A stretch of DNA of 38,500 bases from Treponema sp. (lineage in GTDB: Bacteria > Spirochaetota > Spirochaetia > Treponematales > Breznakiellaceae), in contig JAIRXT010000151.1 in the NCBI GenBank assembly GCA_031268125.1, positions 1 to 38,500 on the forward strand. The letters run 5' to 3'. Below, piece after piece: positions 17,217 to 26,913 of the stretch. The notes beneath the pieces are model-generated. The model was not told where the DNA came from and made no database searches. It worked only from the letters and a program-made list of their open reading frames with translations. Positions within the stretch are counted from its first letter, which is position 1, and every line of letters starts with the position of its first letter. A program made the position numbers and the translations under genes.

Positions 17217-19826
17217 TCAGCGCAACGCGCCGGTTTGTCCATAGATAAACTTTGGTTTCATCATCCCAAGCAGCACCGGAATCACCGTAAGGCTTATCAG
17301 CGCGCTGGTGAACATCGTAAGGGTCATAAGCAGCCCCAGGCTGGCAAGAATAACAAAGCGGGAAAGGGCCAGCACCGCAAAACCTGCGCCCACGGAAACA
17401 GCGTTGATGATGATCGCCTTGCCGGACGTGGCAAAGGTCCGGCGAAGAAAATCGCCGCCCGCCAAATATTCCCGTTTATACGCGTCAATAAAATGAATGG
17501 CGTAATCAATGCCTATCCCTACGGAAACACTCGCCACCAGCGAAGTCCCCAGGTTAAGTTTTATTCCCAGAAAACCCATCACCGCAAAATTGATAAGGAT
17601 CGAAATGAAAAGGGGAAGAATCCCCACAAGCCCCGCGGTCAAAGACCGGTTGGAAAGGGCGATGATGGTAAAAACCATAAGGACAGAGACCGCCACAGAA
17701 ATAATTTGGGACTCAACCACCAGGGCGCTGAGGGAACTATCCACCAGAGCGGGCCCTCCAATACGCACTCTTACCGTGTCCGGAAAATTGGCGTCAACGT
17801 AATCGTTTATCTGCGCCAGCACAGCTTTTGTCTCTGCATCTCCGGTGGTCCTGACCTGCACTGTCGTCCGGATCGCCGTGGGTTCCAGGGCGTCGTTGGC
17901 GTAATCGCCTGTACTGCCGGAAAGCAGAACCAGGTAATTGGACACCAGGGTTGACAACTCCGCGTTCTCCGTTTTTCCGTAACGGGCCGGGTCGGCGGGG
18001 ATCTCGTAATAGGCGGCCCCCTCGTAGTTTGTCAGCCGTTTCGCCGCCCGCACCATATCCGCTGCGCTCATGTTGGGATTTTCCGCCGCCCTGTCAAGCA
18101 AAGCCATATCAATAGTTTGAGGGAAAAAATCCCGTATCGCAGGCGGCACCCCCCCGGCGTGAGACACAACGTTCCTGTCATTCACCGGTTCGTCAAAGCC
18201 GAAATCCCCAAAACCAAAATCATCACCCGGATCCTCGTTCACCCGTGTTACGCCGCGGATACCGCCGGGACTTTCGTCAATATTAAACACCTGGTTTGTC
18301 CGCTTCACCAGATCGGTAAATCCCATGACCTTGCCGACACCGGAAACCCGGCCTTGCAGATAGTTCTGTAAACCGTCCACCGCGGTCAGCACCTCCGGCA
18401 TGAGCAGGGCAGCCGAATCATCGGCCTCCACTACCACATTTATCACTTTTGATCCGCCGAATTTTTCACGGATAAAAACGTCGGACTGCCTTACGTCGGT
18501 ATTGTTCTTGAAGTATTCGACATACACATTGTCTATGACGAGCTTCGACAGGCCGTAAACGGAAACCGCCGCTGCCAGGCAGGTTGTAATAAGTACCATC
18601 CCTTTTTTCCGCGCCGTTCCCAGGAGGGCGCCGGTCAGGGATTCATTTAGGGAATCTGTGCCCCCGGCAGAATTTTCCGCCTGGTTTTTCATAGGTTTGG
18701 GCCCGCGGAGGATCAGCAGTGCGGGTATCAGTGTTACCGCCACAAGGAAACTGGCAACAACGCCGAAGCTCGAAAAATAGCCGAACTCCCGGATCGGCGG
18801 CACCGCGGTAAAACAAAACGAAACAAAACCGGCAAAGGTGGTAAGGGCGGCAAGCATCACGGGCTTCCCGATTTTGCGCAGCAGCGCAAAAACCAGTTCC
18901 CGGTGTTCCTCATCCGAAAAGGGAAAATCCCGTTTACCCAGGTCTTCCATATAGTGGGTAATAACATGGATACCGTAGGCGCTTCCCACGGCCACGAGAA
19001 TAACGGGCAGCACGGTGGAAAGGATCGATAATTTAACGCCAAAAAGCGGCATCGCCCCGATTGACCATATCACCGCGATAAGGACGGTAATAAGCGGCAG
19101 CAGCACCGCGGTCAAACGGCGGAATGAGAAAAAAAGGACCGCCAGAACCACAAGGACCACCAGCGGGATAAGATAGACAAGATCATCCGCGGTAGCTTCA
19201 TTGATGGTAGAACTTATCACCGGAAGGCCCGCCACATAGACCTTCGCTATATCGTCAAACATTTCATGGGCGCCGCCGCGGATAGTGCGGAAGGTGTCCG
19301 TTACCAGCTTGCTGCCCGCATCTTCGTTTTCAATCTTCAGCGGAATAAGAATCTGTGTGGAGCTAAAGTCGTCGGAGACAAGGGAACGGTCATACATTTC
19401 CCAGGAACGGAGCCTTCCCCGGAGCGCGGCAATTTCTTCCGGCGTCCCGGTAAAATCACCGGGCACAAGATTTTCCACCACGATGGAATCACCGGAAGCA
19501 GTAATATAATCCGTATCCATAATGGAACTGATATTCCCCGTAATTTCACATTCGTTTTCGATAAACGCAGTGTATTCTTTGATTCTTTTAAGAAATACCG
19601 GATCAAAGATGGTTTTGTATCTGTGTTCCAGCCCCACAAGGATAAAAAGAGAACTGCCAAAGGTATCGTCAATTTCTTCGGACACCAGCAGCGCCGGATC
19701 ATCGGCCGGTACAAAACGAATATTGTTATTGTTCATTTCCGCCTTTGGCAGTTGAAATCCAAAGAAAACGGTAATCGCCGCAATAACCGCCGCAATCAAA
19801 ACAGGATACCTAAAAAACCTCCGCAT
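17217..19826 (-). CDS. RND superfamily (MMPL/SSD-type) exporter
   Basis: About 12 hydrophobic segments with two RND halves; GSAYGIHVITHYMED and GIGIDYAIHFIDAYKRE motifs. Confidence 0.9.
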   Translation of the reverse strand: MRRFFRYPVLIAAVIAAITVFFGFQLPKAEMNNNNIRFVPADDPALLVSEEIDDTFGSSLFILVGLEHRYKTIFDPVFLKRIKEYTAFIENECEITGNISSIMDTDYITASGDSIVVENLVPGDFTGTPEEIAALRGRLRSWEMYDRSLVSDDFSSTQILIPLKIENEDAGSKLVTDTFRTIRGGAHEMFDDIAKVYVAGLPVISSTINEATADDLVYLIPLVVLVVLAVLFFSFRRLTAVLLPLITVLIAVIWSIGAMPLFGVKLSILSTVLPVILVAVGSAYGIHVITHYMEDLGKRDFPFSDEEHRELVFALLRKIGKPVMLAALTTFAGFVSFCFTAVPPIREFGYFSSFGVVASFLVAVTLIPALLILRGPKPMKNQAENSAGGTDSLNESLTGALLGTARKKGMVLITTCLAAAVSVYGLSKLVIDNVYVEYFKNNTDVRQSDVFIREKFGGSKVINVVVEADDSAALLMPEVLTAVDGLQNYLQGRVSGVGKVMGFTDLVKRTNQVFNIDESPGGIRGVTRVNEDPGDDFGFGDFGFDEPVNDRNVVSHAGGVPPAIRDFFPQTIDMALLDRAAENPNMSAADMVRAAKRLTNYEGAAYYEIPADPARYGKTENAELSTLVSNYLVLLSGSTGDYANDALEPTAIRTTVQVRTTGDAETKAVLAQINDYVDANFPDTVRVRIGGPALVDSSLSALVVESQIISVAVSVLMVFTIIALSNRSLTAGLVGILPLFISILINFAVMGFLGIKLNLGTSLVASVSVGIGIDYAIHFIDAYKREYLAGGDFLRRTFATSGKAIIINAVSVGAGFAVLALSRFVILASLGLLMTLTMFTSALISLTVIPVLLGMMKPKFIYGQTGALR

Positions 19827-19908
19827 GCAGCCTCCTCATTACTCTTGATACTTACCACAAATATAATTATACTAGAATTGAAGGATAACACCGGAACGGG
19901 CAGTTTAA

Positions 19909-19963
19909 TTTACATTATAGCTTGTCAATGTAAAGTTTTTTACAATTTTCCGTAAAATGTAAA
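19909..19963. promoter_or_regulatory. Cluster of TGTAAA half-sites; candidate TetR operator
   Basis: tttacatt (19909-19916)/aatgtaaa (19927-19934) inverted repeat, plus tttaca (19939-19944)/tgtaaa (19958-19963), in the divergent tetR-MMPL intergenic region. Confidence 0.55.
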
Positions 19964-19991
19964 GGCGCCGCGTACGACAGGATATTTTTTT

Positions 19992-20582
19992 ATGGAAAAC
20001 ACGAAAAAAACAAACCAAGCGCCAAAAAAGGAAAACCGGAAAACCAAACATACCCGGCAGGCCATCAGGGACAGTCTTATTGAGCTTATGGGAACACAAC
20101 CTGTTACCTGTATCACCATCAAGGAGATATGCGCCCTTGCCGGCATAAGCCGGCCTACATTCTACGCCCATTACCGGGATCAGTACGATCTGCTCAAAAC
20201 TATCGAAGATGAAATATCCGTATATTTTGAAAATGTTATTTTTGCCGATAAAGCGGAAGAGCACACCAAGCGGGAAATCAGGCAGAAAACCGAAGAAGCG
20301 TTACGGTATATCGAAAACAACAGTAATTCTATTCAGGTGCTCATCAGCGAAAACGCCGATGCAGGTTTCCGGAAAAGGTTTTTCCGCCGCTTTACCGAAT
20401 ACGTCCGGCATGCGGCAAAAAACTACCTTGAAAATAATGCGGTCCCGGAAATAAGTGAACTGTACTCCGTTTTTACCGTCCAGGGACTTATAGCCCTGGT
20501 GCAGCACTGGCTCAAAAACGGCATGAATCCCCCAAAAAAGGAACTGGCCGCCATAATTACGGAATTGATATGGACACATTAG
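19992..20582 (+). CDS. TetR/AcrR family transcriptional regulator
   Basis: N-terminal HTH KHTRQAIRDSLIELMGTQPVTCITIKEICALAGISRPTFYAHYRDQYDLLKTIEDE. Confidence 0.9.
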   Translation: MENTKKTNQAPKKENRKTKHTRQAIRDSLIELMGTQPVTCITIKEICALAGISRPTFYAHYRDQYDLLKTIEDEISVYFENVIFADKAEEHTKREIRQKTEEALRYIENNSNSIQVLISENADAGFRKRFFRRFTEYVRHAAKNYLENNAVPEISELYSVFTVQGLIALVQHWLKNGMNPPKKELAAIITELIWTH

Positions 20583-20586
20583 CGGA

Positions 20587-20619
20587 AGTTGTCCGATAAC
20601 TAAAAGTTATCGGACAACT
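20587..20619. terminator. Bidirectional hairpin between convergent tetR and rhaD
   Basis: Perfect 15-bp arms agttgtccgataact / agttatcggacaact with aaa loop; no clear T-run on either side. Confidence 0.75.
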
Positions 20620-21426
20620 CTAATCCAGAAAATCCTTCCGGTAATCAAGGCCGAAGGTCTCCGCCACCGCCTTAAGCTCGCTGTCGGTGATTGACTGAAG
20701 AATCTTACTGTTCATTATCTTGATGTAAATTTCCGCGGCCTTTTCCACGGTTTCAATAAGGCCGAAGGCTTCGTCAAGGCTTGCACCGGCGGCAAAGATG
20801 CCGTGCTGGGCCCAGATGCAGATCCGGTATTCCTTCATCTTTTCCGCCGTGGCCTGTCCGATTTCATCGTTGCCGCAGAGCATCCAGGGGAGTACCCCCA
20901 CCCCTTCGGGAAACACGACGATACATTCGGTAATCATCCGCCACAGGGTCCGGGTAAAGCTGCGGTCATCAAGGCTGTGGATAAAGGTCATGGCCAGCGT
21001 ATTGGCGGCATGGCAGTGGGTTACCACCCGGTGATTCTTGTCCTGCCGGAGCCGCACGATATGACTGCACAGGTGGCTGGACAGTTCCGATGTGGGCCTC
21101 CCCCCGCCGGAAAAACCCCAGAGCAGGGAAGCGCTTTTACCGTCCGGGTTTATTTTGATAATCCCCAGGTTGTGTTCGGGATCGGTTTCAACATTCTTAA
21201 AATAACTCCCCGTCCGGGTAACGGCAAAGATCCTGCCCGCCAGTTCCGATGCGTCAAACTGAAAATTGAAATTCCCCAGGGACACGGTGGTGTCCAGATA
21301 CCTGGCGGCCTCTTCCTGGTCGATGATAAGGCTGATGTTGCCGCCGTTCCGTTCGTTCCAACCCAGGCGGTACATATTGGAACAGGTTTTAATAAGTTCC
21401 CGCATAACGGGGGCCGTGTCGTTCAT
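20620..21426 (-). CDS. rhaD: Rhamnulose-1-phosphate aldolase
   Basis: Class II aldolase fold: RLGWNERNGGNISL, HRVVTHCHAANTLAMT, WAQHGIFAAG; next to rhaA/rhaB. Confidence 0.93.
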   Translation of the reverse strand: MNDTAPVMRELIKTCSNMYRLGWNERNGGNISLIIDQEEAARYLDTTVSLGNFNFQFDASELAGRIFAVTRTGSYFKNVETDPEHNLGIIKINPDGKSASLLWGFSGGGRPTSELSSHLCSHIVRLRQDKNHRVVTHCHAANTLAMTFIHSLDDRSFTRTLWRMITECIVVFPEGVGVLPWMLCGNDEIGQATAEKMKEYRICIWAQHGIFAAGASLDEAFGLIETVEKAAEIYIKIMNSKILQSITDSELKAVAETFGLDYRKDFLD

Positions 21427-22674
21427 TTAATTTCTCCTCTGTAATACATCGGTCTCGTATTTTTCCACCGCGGAAAACCACCGGTTCCCCGGACAGTTCT
21501 GGCGGCGCAGATATTCATCCCAGACCACCCCGAAGGGCAGAGTTTTAAGTTCCTCCTGCCATACCAGGAGTTGGGTAAAGCGAAAATCGTCCTGCATTTT
21601 TTTAAGTTCCCCGTGGGGCTGGAGCAGCGCGTAGAGCAGGGCCTTCTGCACGGTCCTGGCACCCGCCGCCCAGGCGGCGATACGGTTAATGCCGGCGTCA
21701 AAGTAGTCCAGCCCGATAAGGACCCGCTCCTCCCCATGACAGCGGATAATCTCCTTAGCTATTTCCTTTACTTCGTCCTCGAACAGGGGCACATGGTCGG
21801 AGTCCCAGCGCACCGGCCGGGTAATGTGGAGGGCCGCCTTGTCGAAAAGGGAAAGGACCGAAGATATTTTATCCGACACCAGTTCCGTGGGGTGGTAATG
21901 GCCGTTGTCGAGCAGGGGATAAAGGCCCCGCATGGCGGCGTAGCTTAGATAAAAATCCGCAGTGCCGGCGGTGTAGCTTTCCAGCCCGATGCCGAAGACC
22001 TTGCTTTCCAGCACATCAACGATAAAAGTTTTGTCGTAGGACACTGAAAAAATTTCATCCAGGGAGTCCCGAAGCCGCTCCCGGGGACCCAGCCGGTCGG
22101 CGGGCAGGTCCTTAAGGCCGTCGGGGATCCAGATGTTGTGGAGGCAGGGGCTCCCCTGCTTTTCCCCGATATACGCGGCGATTTTCCGGGTGGCCTTTAC
22201 ATGGCGAATCCAGAAATCCCGGACGGCCCGGTCGGGGTGGGAAAGGGTAAGGCCGGCGGCGGCCATAGGGTGGGAAAAAAGGGTGGGGTTAAAATCTATC
22301 CCGATGCCCCGGACCCGGGCCCAATCCAGCCAAGGATCAAAATGAACGCAGTCCACTTCGTCCCGCTTAATGGGTTTGCCGCTGATGCCGTAGATGGCGT
22401 GGAGGCTGAGCCGCTTTTTCCCGGGAATAAACGAGTAGGTGAATTCCAGGTCCTTGAACAGATCTTCCTTGCAGCGGGCCTTGCCGGGGTAGTTCCCCGT
22501 AACCTGTATGCCCCCGGAAAGGACGCCGGAGGGATTTTCAAAGCCCGTTACATCGTCCCCCTGCCAGCAGTGGAGGGACAGGGGAATTGCGGCACAGCGG
22601 GTCAGAGCGTCTTCCGTATCCACCCCCCAGTTTTGGTACTCAAGTTTTGCCTGGTTATAGGCTGTATTTTCCAT
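21427..22674 (-). CDS. rhaA: L-rhamnose isomerase
   Basis: IPLSLHCWQGDDVTGFEN; VDCVHFDPWLDWARVRGIGIDFNPTLFSHP; SPCLHNIWIPDGLKD. Confidence 0.96.
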   Translation of the reverse strand: MENTAYNQAKLEYQNWGVDTEDALTRCAAIPLSLHCWQGDDVTGFENPSGVLSGGIQVTGNYPGKARCKEDLFKDLEFTYSFIPGKKRLSLHAIYGISGKPIKRDEVDCVHFDPWLDWARVRGIGIDFNPTLFSHPMAAAGLTLSHPDRAVRDFWIRHVKATRKIAAYIGEKQGSPCLHNIWIPDGLKDLPADRLGPRERLRDSLDEIFSVSYDKTFIVDVLESKVFGIGLESYTAGTADFYLSYAAMRGLYPLLDNGHYHPTELVSDKISSVLSLFDKAALHITRPVRWDSDHVPLFEDEVKEIAKEIIRCHGEERVLIGLDYFDAGINRIAAWAAGARTVQKALLYALLQPHGELKKMQDDFRFTQLLVWQEELKTLPFGVVWDEYLRRQNCPGNRWFSAVEKYETDVLQRRN

Positions 22675-22689
22675 TGCCTTCTCCGTCCG

Positions 22690-24051
22690 TCAAAGTTTTA
22701 TTACCGTTTCCGCACATCCCCGCCGGGGCCGCCCTTCCCCCGCGTAGCGCATCTGCAAAAGAATGTTCCCGATGGCGGTTGCCTCGGCAGGTCCCGCGTG
22801 AACTTCTTTGCCGGTACAGCGGGCGGTAAGTTCGTTAAGGTAGCCGTCCTTACTGCCCCCGCCGATGATCGATATGGCCGGGTACTTCCGCCCGGTTATA
22901 TGCTCAAGATCATCCACAGCCTTTTTATAGCTTGAAGCAAGGCTTATATAAATACAATAGGCCAGATCGCCGGGACTTTCCGGGACCCGGCCGCCCCGGT
23001 ATTCGTCCTTAATTTCGCTTATCATGGAACCGGGGCTCAGGAACCGGGGGAGGTTGACATCAACGGGCCGGAAGTCTTCGGCTGCGGCGGCCCTGGCAAG
23101 GGATTCCAGTTCCGCAAAACTATAGGCATCCCCCAGTTCATGCCGGGTCTGCTGGAGGATCCACAGGCCCATGATGTTTTTCAGGAAACGGACCCGGCCG
23201 TTCAGGGCCCCCTCGTTGGTGTAGCCGGCGTCCCGGGCGGCCTCCGTCAAAATGGGGGAAGACTGGATGCCCAAAAGGCTCCAGGTACCGGAACTGATGT
23301 AAAGTTCCCGCTCATCGACAACGGAAACCGCGGAGGCGGTATCGTGGCTTGCCACCATCAGAACCTCCGCATTGCAGCCCGGCGCCAGTGTTTTATCGAT
23401 AAATCCCGCCGGATACGGGGGCTCCCGGGGAGGATCAAACAGGGCCGGGGGCAGGGCCAGCCGCTCGATGAGGGGACCGGCCCAGGATCGCTGCCGGGCG
23501 TCCAGAAGTCCCGATGTGGAGGCTATCGTATATTCGCTGTTTTTCTTTCCCCTAAAATCCCCGGTCAGGCGGTAGGCAAAGTACTCAGGCAGAAAGAACA
23601 GGGCCGCCGCATCATTCAGCCTTCCGGCCGCCTTGTCTGCCAAAAGCTGGTATACCGTGTTAAAGGGCTGGCGGGCCGTACCGGCGATACGGTAGAGTTC
23701 GTTAAAAGGGACGGAGGTATCGAAAAATGGCGCGGTACGGAGATCGCGGTAGGAATAGGCGGGTTCCAGGGCCTTTAAGCCCTTATCAACAAGAACATAA
23801 TCGACCCCCCAGGTATCAATGCCGATGTACCGGGGGGGCTTCCCCAGCGTAACACAGCGTTTAATGCCCGCGGCAATTTCGGTAAAGAGCCGTTCCGTAT
23901 CCCAGACAAGGGAACCGCCCCGGCGCAGCGGGGCGTTGGTAAAGCGGTGGACTTCCTCCAGGACAAGCTTTTCATCTTCCAGATGCCCCAGGATATGCCT
24001 GCCCCCGGAGGCGCCCATATCGACGGCAAGGTAATAATTTTCGCTTTTCAT
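22690..24051 (-). CDS. rhaB: Rhamnulokinase; start taken at MKSENYYLAVDMGASGG (ORF open to 24147)
   Basis: FGGY kinase: YLAVDMGASGGRHILG, GIDTWGVDYVLVD, SSGTWSLLGIQS; upstream SD ggaggg; longer ORF overlaps lptG. Confidence 0.93.
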   Translation of the reverse strand: MKSENYYLAVDMGASGGRHILGHLEDEKLVLEEVHRFTNAPLRRGGSLVWDTERLFTEIAAGIKRCVTLGKPPRYIGIDTWGVDYVLVDKGLKALEPAYSYRDLRTAPFFDTSVPFNELYRIAGTARQPFNTVYQLLADKAAGRLNDAAALFFLPEYFAYRLTGDFRGKKNSEYTIASTSGLLDARQRSWAGPLIERLALPPALFDPPREPPYPAGFIDKTLAPGCNAEVLMVASHDTASAVSVVDERELYISSGTWSLLGIQSSPILTEAARDAGYTNEGALNGRVRFLKNIMGLWILQQTRHELGDAYSFAELESLARAAAAEDFRPVDVNLPRFLSPGSMISEIKDEYRGGRVPESPGDLAYCIYISLASSYKKAVDDLEHITGRKYPAISIIGGGSKDGYLNELTARCTGKEVHAGPAEATAIGNILLQMRYAGEGRPRRGCAETVIKL

Positions 24052-24083
24052 TGCACCCTCCAAGGACGGAACGGCCTTGATTA

Positions 24084-25151
24084 TCAGGTCTTCGCACTGC
24101 CCAGCAGTACAAGTCCAATGATAATAAAGATTCCCACCGGAAACCATGCCCCCGCCAGAGGGGGAATATAGCCCAAACGGGCCAGCATCATGGAGATCAT
24201 CTCCATGACATAGAAGATCACCGCTGCGGAAAGGCTTGCCAAGAGACTCATCAGGAGGATGTTTTTCTTAAAACGGCCCCCCATCGAAATGGAAAGCACC
24301 ATTACCACCAGGCTTGCGGTGGGAAAAGAAAAACGATGGTAGTAATTCGCCAGAACCTGGATGGTCGGCAGCCCTGCGGTTCTAAGGTCCTCCACCAAGA
24401 GCCAGGCATCCCGGACGCGGAGTTCCTCCACATCCACGGAATTGCGGCGGAAGGTGTCGGGATGCTCCCGGTATATATCGGTCTCCTCCAGGAGCCGGGC
24501 CCGCAGCATATCTCCTTCCCATTCGTAAATTATCGGGGTAGAAAGAAGCCAGTATTCACCGGTCCAAACGGCCCGGGGAGAGCGGACCAGGGAAATAAAG
24601 GCCCCGGCGGAGTCCTGTTCCACGATGCTTATACCGTTAAGTATCAGCCCCTGGTAATCAAAATAATCAACAGAATAGACCAGATCCCCTCCCCTGGTCT
24701 TGACAACTACATCGGCGCTGCTTGCCTGCCGGTCCTCCTGGTGCAGATAATGCCGGGAAAGGGAATTTTTCAGCGCCAGAGTGGGAATGACCGCGGTATC
24801 ATCAAAAAAGAAGGCAAAAACCGAGGCAAAAATGCCCAGAACCACCAGGGACAGGGTAAAACGCCCAAAGGGGATACCGGAAATCAATATCGAGGTAAGC
24901 TCGTTCCGGGCATAAAGATCCCCCAGGGTATAGGCGGACGCGAAAAGAAGGGAAATTGGCAGGGCATAGGAAAAACATTTGGGCAGGTAATAAAGGCTTA
25001 TCCGCAGTATTTCCAGAACGGGTACCTGGTAGCTCAAATAGCGGAAGATATTGGCAAACAGATCGATAAGGACAAGAAGCAGCATAAACATGGAGATGGC
25101 AACAACAAAGATGGGAAAAAACTGCTTAAGCAGGTATCTGTCCAGAATCAT
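24084..25151 (-). CDS. lptG: LptF/LptG family permease (YjgP/YjgQ)
   Basis: ILDRYLLKQFFPIFVVAISMFMLLLVLIDLFANI plus C-terminal TM cluster; paired with a second family member. Confidence 0.8.
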   Translation of the reverse strand: MILDRYLLKQFFPIFVVAISMFMLLLVLIDLFANIFRYLSYQVPVLEILRISLYYLPKCFSYALPISLLFASAYTLGDLYARNELTSILISGIPFGRFTLSLVVLGIFASVFAFFFDDTAVIPTLALKNSLSRHYLHQEDRQASSADVVVKTRGGDLVYSVDYFDYQGLILNGISIVEQDSAGAFISLVRSPRAVWTGEYWLLSTPIIYEWEGDMLRARLLEETDIYREHPDTFRRNSVDVEELRVRDAWLLVEDLRTAGLPTIQVLANYYHRFSFPTASLVVMVLSISMGGRFKKNILLMSLLASLSAAVIFYVMEMISMMLARLGYIPPLAGAWFPVGIFIIIGLVLLGSAKT

Positions 25152-26416
25152 TTGCGAATCCTGACAATGCTAAGGATAACCCCCGCCGTAACGGCCAGGA
25201 TATTGGGAGTCCACATGGACCAAAAGGGGGAAAAACCCAGACGAATCCCCACCGTCTGCCCCCCTAATAGCAGGGCCCAGTACAGGACGGCGATGATAAG
25301 GCCCAGGATAAATCCCACGGTTTGTCCGCTCTTTTTTGTCATAAGTCCCAGGGCAACAGAAAGAAACACAAATGAAAACGCCCCCAGGGGAATGGAAAAT
25401 TTCCTGTAGTATTCCAAAAGGTAATACAACAGGGAACGGTCCTGCCGTATGGCCCGGTATTCCAAAATCTCCCGCTGCAGCTCCGCAAACTGGGAGGTCC
25501 GGCGGTTCCAGCTTTCGTTGTCCGGCCCCAAACGCAGGGTCCTTTCGGCCTCCAGGGCACGGAGGCCTATCTGGTTCAGCCGTTCTTCCAAAAGGCGGTT
25601 CAGGGCGGCCCGTTTCCCCCGTATTTCCGCCAGGACATCGGTGGAACTCATTTCCTTGGGAGTAATCGAAGAAACCGTCTGAATAAGATCTTCCTGGGGA
25701 ACCCAGTAGCGGAGAAAGGAGCTGGAAGCATAATCGTAATCGTAACGGGCCATTTCCTTTGAAGACTGGATAAAGGCCGCATTCAGATCCAGACTCAGCC
25801 CCTCACTGCCCCAGTCCCGCAGTCTCGCGTTCTTCGCCAGTATTACCCGCCGTTCCCCGTCCCCCGTCCGGTCCAGAATCAGAACATTCCCGATGGCGCC
25901 CCCTTCCACTTCTCCCGTTACGATGATCGTATCTTTGAAACGTTTAACCGAATTGGCCTCCAGTTCCAGGGCCGGGGTAGAAACCAGGATAGTACGGTGC
26001 AGCTTATTGAACTGTATGGTCCCCGCGGGGAGGAGCACATCGTTGGTCAGAAACGAAAAGATTGAAATAATGATCCCCACCACGAGGGCGGGAAGATAGA
26101 TGGTCCGGTATGAAAGCCCCGATGAGAGCATGACAAGAATTTCATTATCGCTGGACATACGGCCCACGGTCATCAGAGTGCCCACCATAGAGGCGAACGG
26201 GGCAGAAAGGGCAACCACCGAGGGCAGTGCATAGAGGACCAGCAGCGCAACCTGGCCGAAGGGCACCCGTTTGGTAAGAATTTCCTGAGCCAGAAGGAGA
26301 ATCTGATTGACAAAAAAGATAAAGAAAAAAAACAAAAAGGAAACAAAAAAAGAAAAAAGCGCTTCGGTAACGATGTAGCGGAACAGAGTCCAGGAAACGG
26401 AACGGGAATGATTCAT
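25148..26416 (-). CDS. lptF: LptF/LptG family permease (YjgP/YjgQ)
   Basis: TLFRYIVTEALFSFFVSFLFFFFIFFVNQI...SFVFLSVALGLMTKKSGQTVGFILGL. Confidence 0.82.
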   Translation of the reverse strand: MNHSRSVSWTLFRYIVTEALFSFFVSFLFFFFIFFVNQILLLAQEILTKRVPFGQVALLVLYALPSVVALSAPFASMVGTLMTVGRMSSDNEILVMLSSGLSYRTIYLPALVVGIIISIFSFLTNDVLLPAGTIQFNKLHRTILVSTPALELEANSVKRFKDTIIVTGEVEGGAIGNVLILDRTGDGERRVILAKNARLRDWGSEGLSLDLNAAFIQSSKEMARYDYDYASSSFLRYWVPQEDLIQTVSSITPKEMSSTDVLAEIRGKRAALNRLLEERLNQIGLRALEAERTLRLGPDNESWNRRTSQFAELQREILEYRAIRQDRSLLYYLLEYYRKFSIPLGAFSFVFLSVALGLMTKKSGQTVGFILGLIIAVLYWALLLGGQTVGIRLGFSPFWSMWTPNILAVTAGVILSIVRIRK

Positions 26417-26464
26417 GTGCAGCTCCGGCCCGCCTTTGGCAAAAAACGTTCTACCGGCTCCTAT

Positions 26465-26911
26465 TCAGCGTCCGGTAGAGCCGAAACCGCCGCCGCCCCG
26501 CTCCGTCCCGTCCAGCCTCTCCGCATCCTCAAGCGCCGCCTGAACCACCGGGGAAAAGACCAGTTGGGCAATCCGGTCCCCGTTCTCTATCGAACAGGGA
26601 CCGGAACCGAGATTAACCAGAATAACCTTGAGTTCCCCCCGGTAATCGGAATCGATGGTTCCCGGGGAATTGAGTACCGTGAGCCCCGATGCGGCGGCAA
26701 GTCCCGAGCGGGGCCGTACCTGGGCTTCATAACCGGCCGGAATTTCCAGCATAAGCCCCGTGGGAATCATCACACGCCCCAGGGGGGGAACGGTAAGGGT
26801 TTCCGGCAGCCGGGCGCGCAGATCCATCCCCGCCGCCCCCGGGCTCTCGTAGCGCGGGAGGGGAAGCGACGGGTCCTGTCTGCGGACCCTGACAACCGGC
26901 ATTCTATCCAT
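26465..26911 (-). CDS. dut: dUTP diphosphatase
   Basis: SPGAAGMDLRA, RPRSGLA, NSPGTIDSDYRGEL, GDRIAQLV, RGGGGFGSTG motifs. Confidence 0.96.
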   Translation of the reverse strand: MDRMPVVRVRRQDPSLPLPRYESPGAAGMDLRARLPETLTVPPLGRVMIPTGLMLEIPAGYEAQVRPRSGLAAASGLTVLNSPGTIDSDYRGELKVILVNLGSGPCSIENGDRIAQLVFSPVVQAALEDAERLDGTERGGGGFGSTGR

Positions 26912-26913
26912 AC

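Noticed and set aside
24336-25409. 357-aa + strand ORF opposite lptG/lptF
   Set aside because: Antisense to two well-supported membrane protein genes; no recognisable domain.
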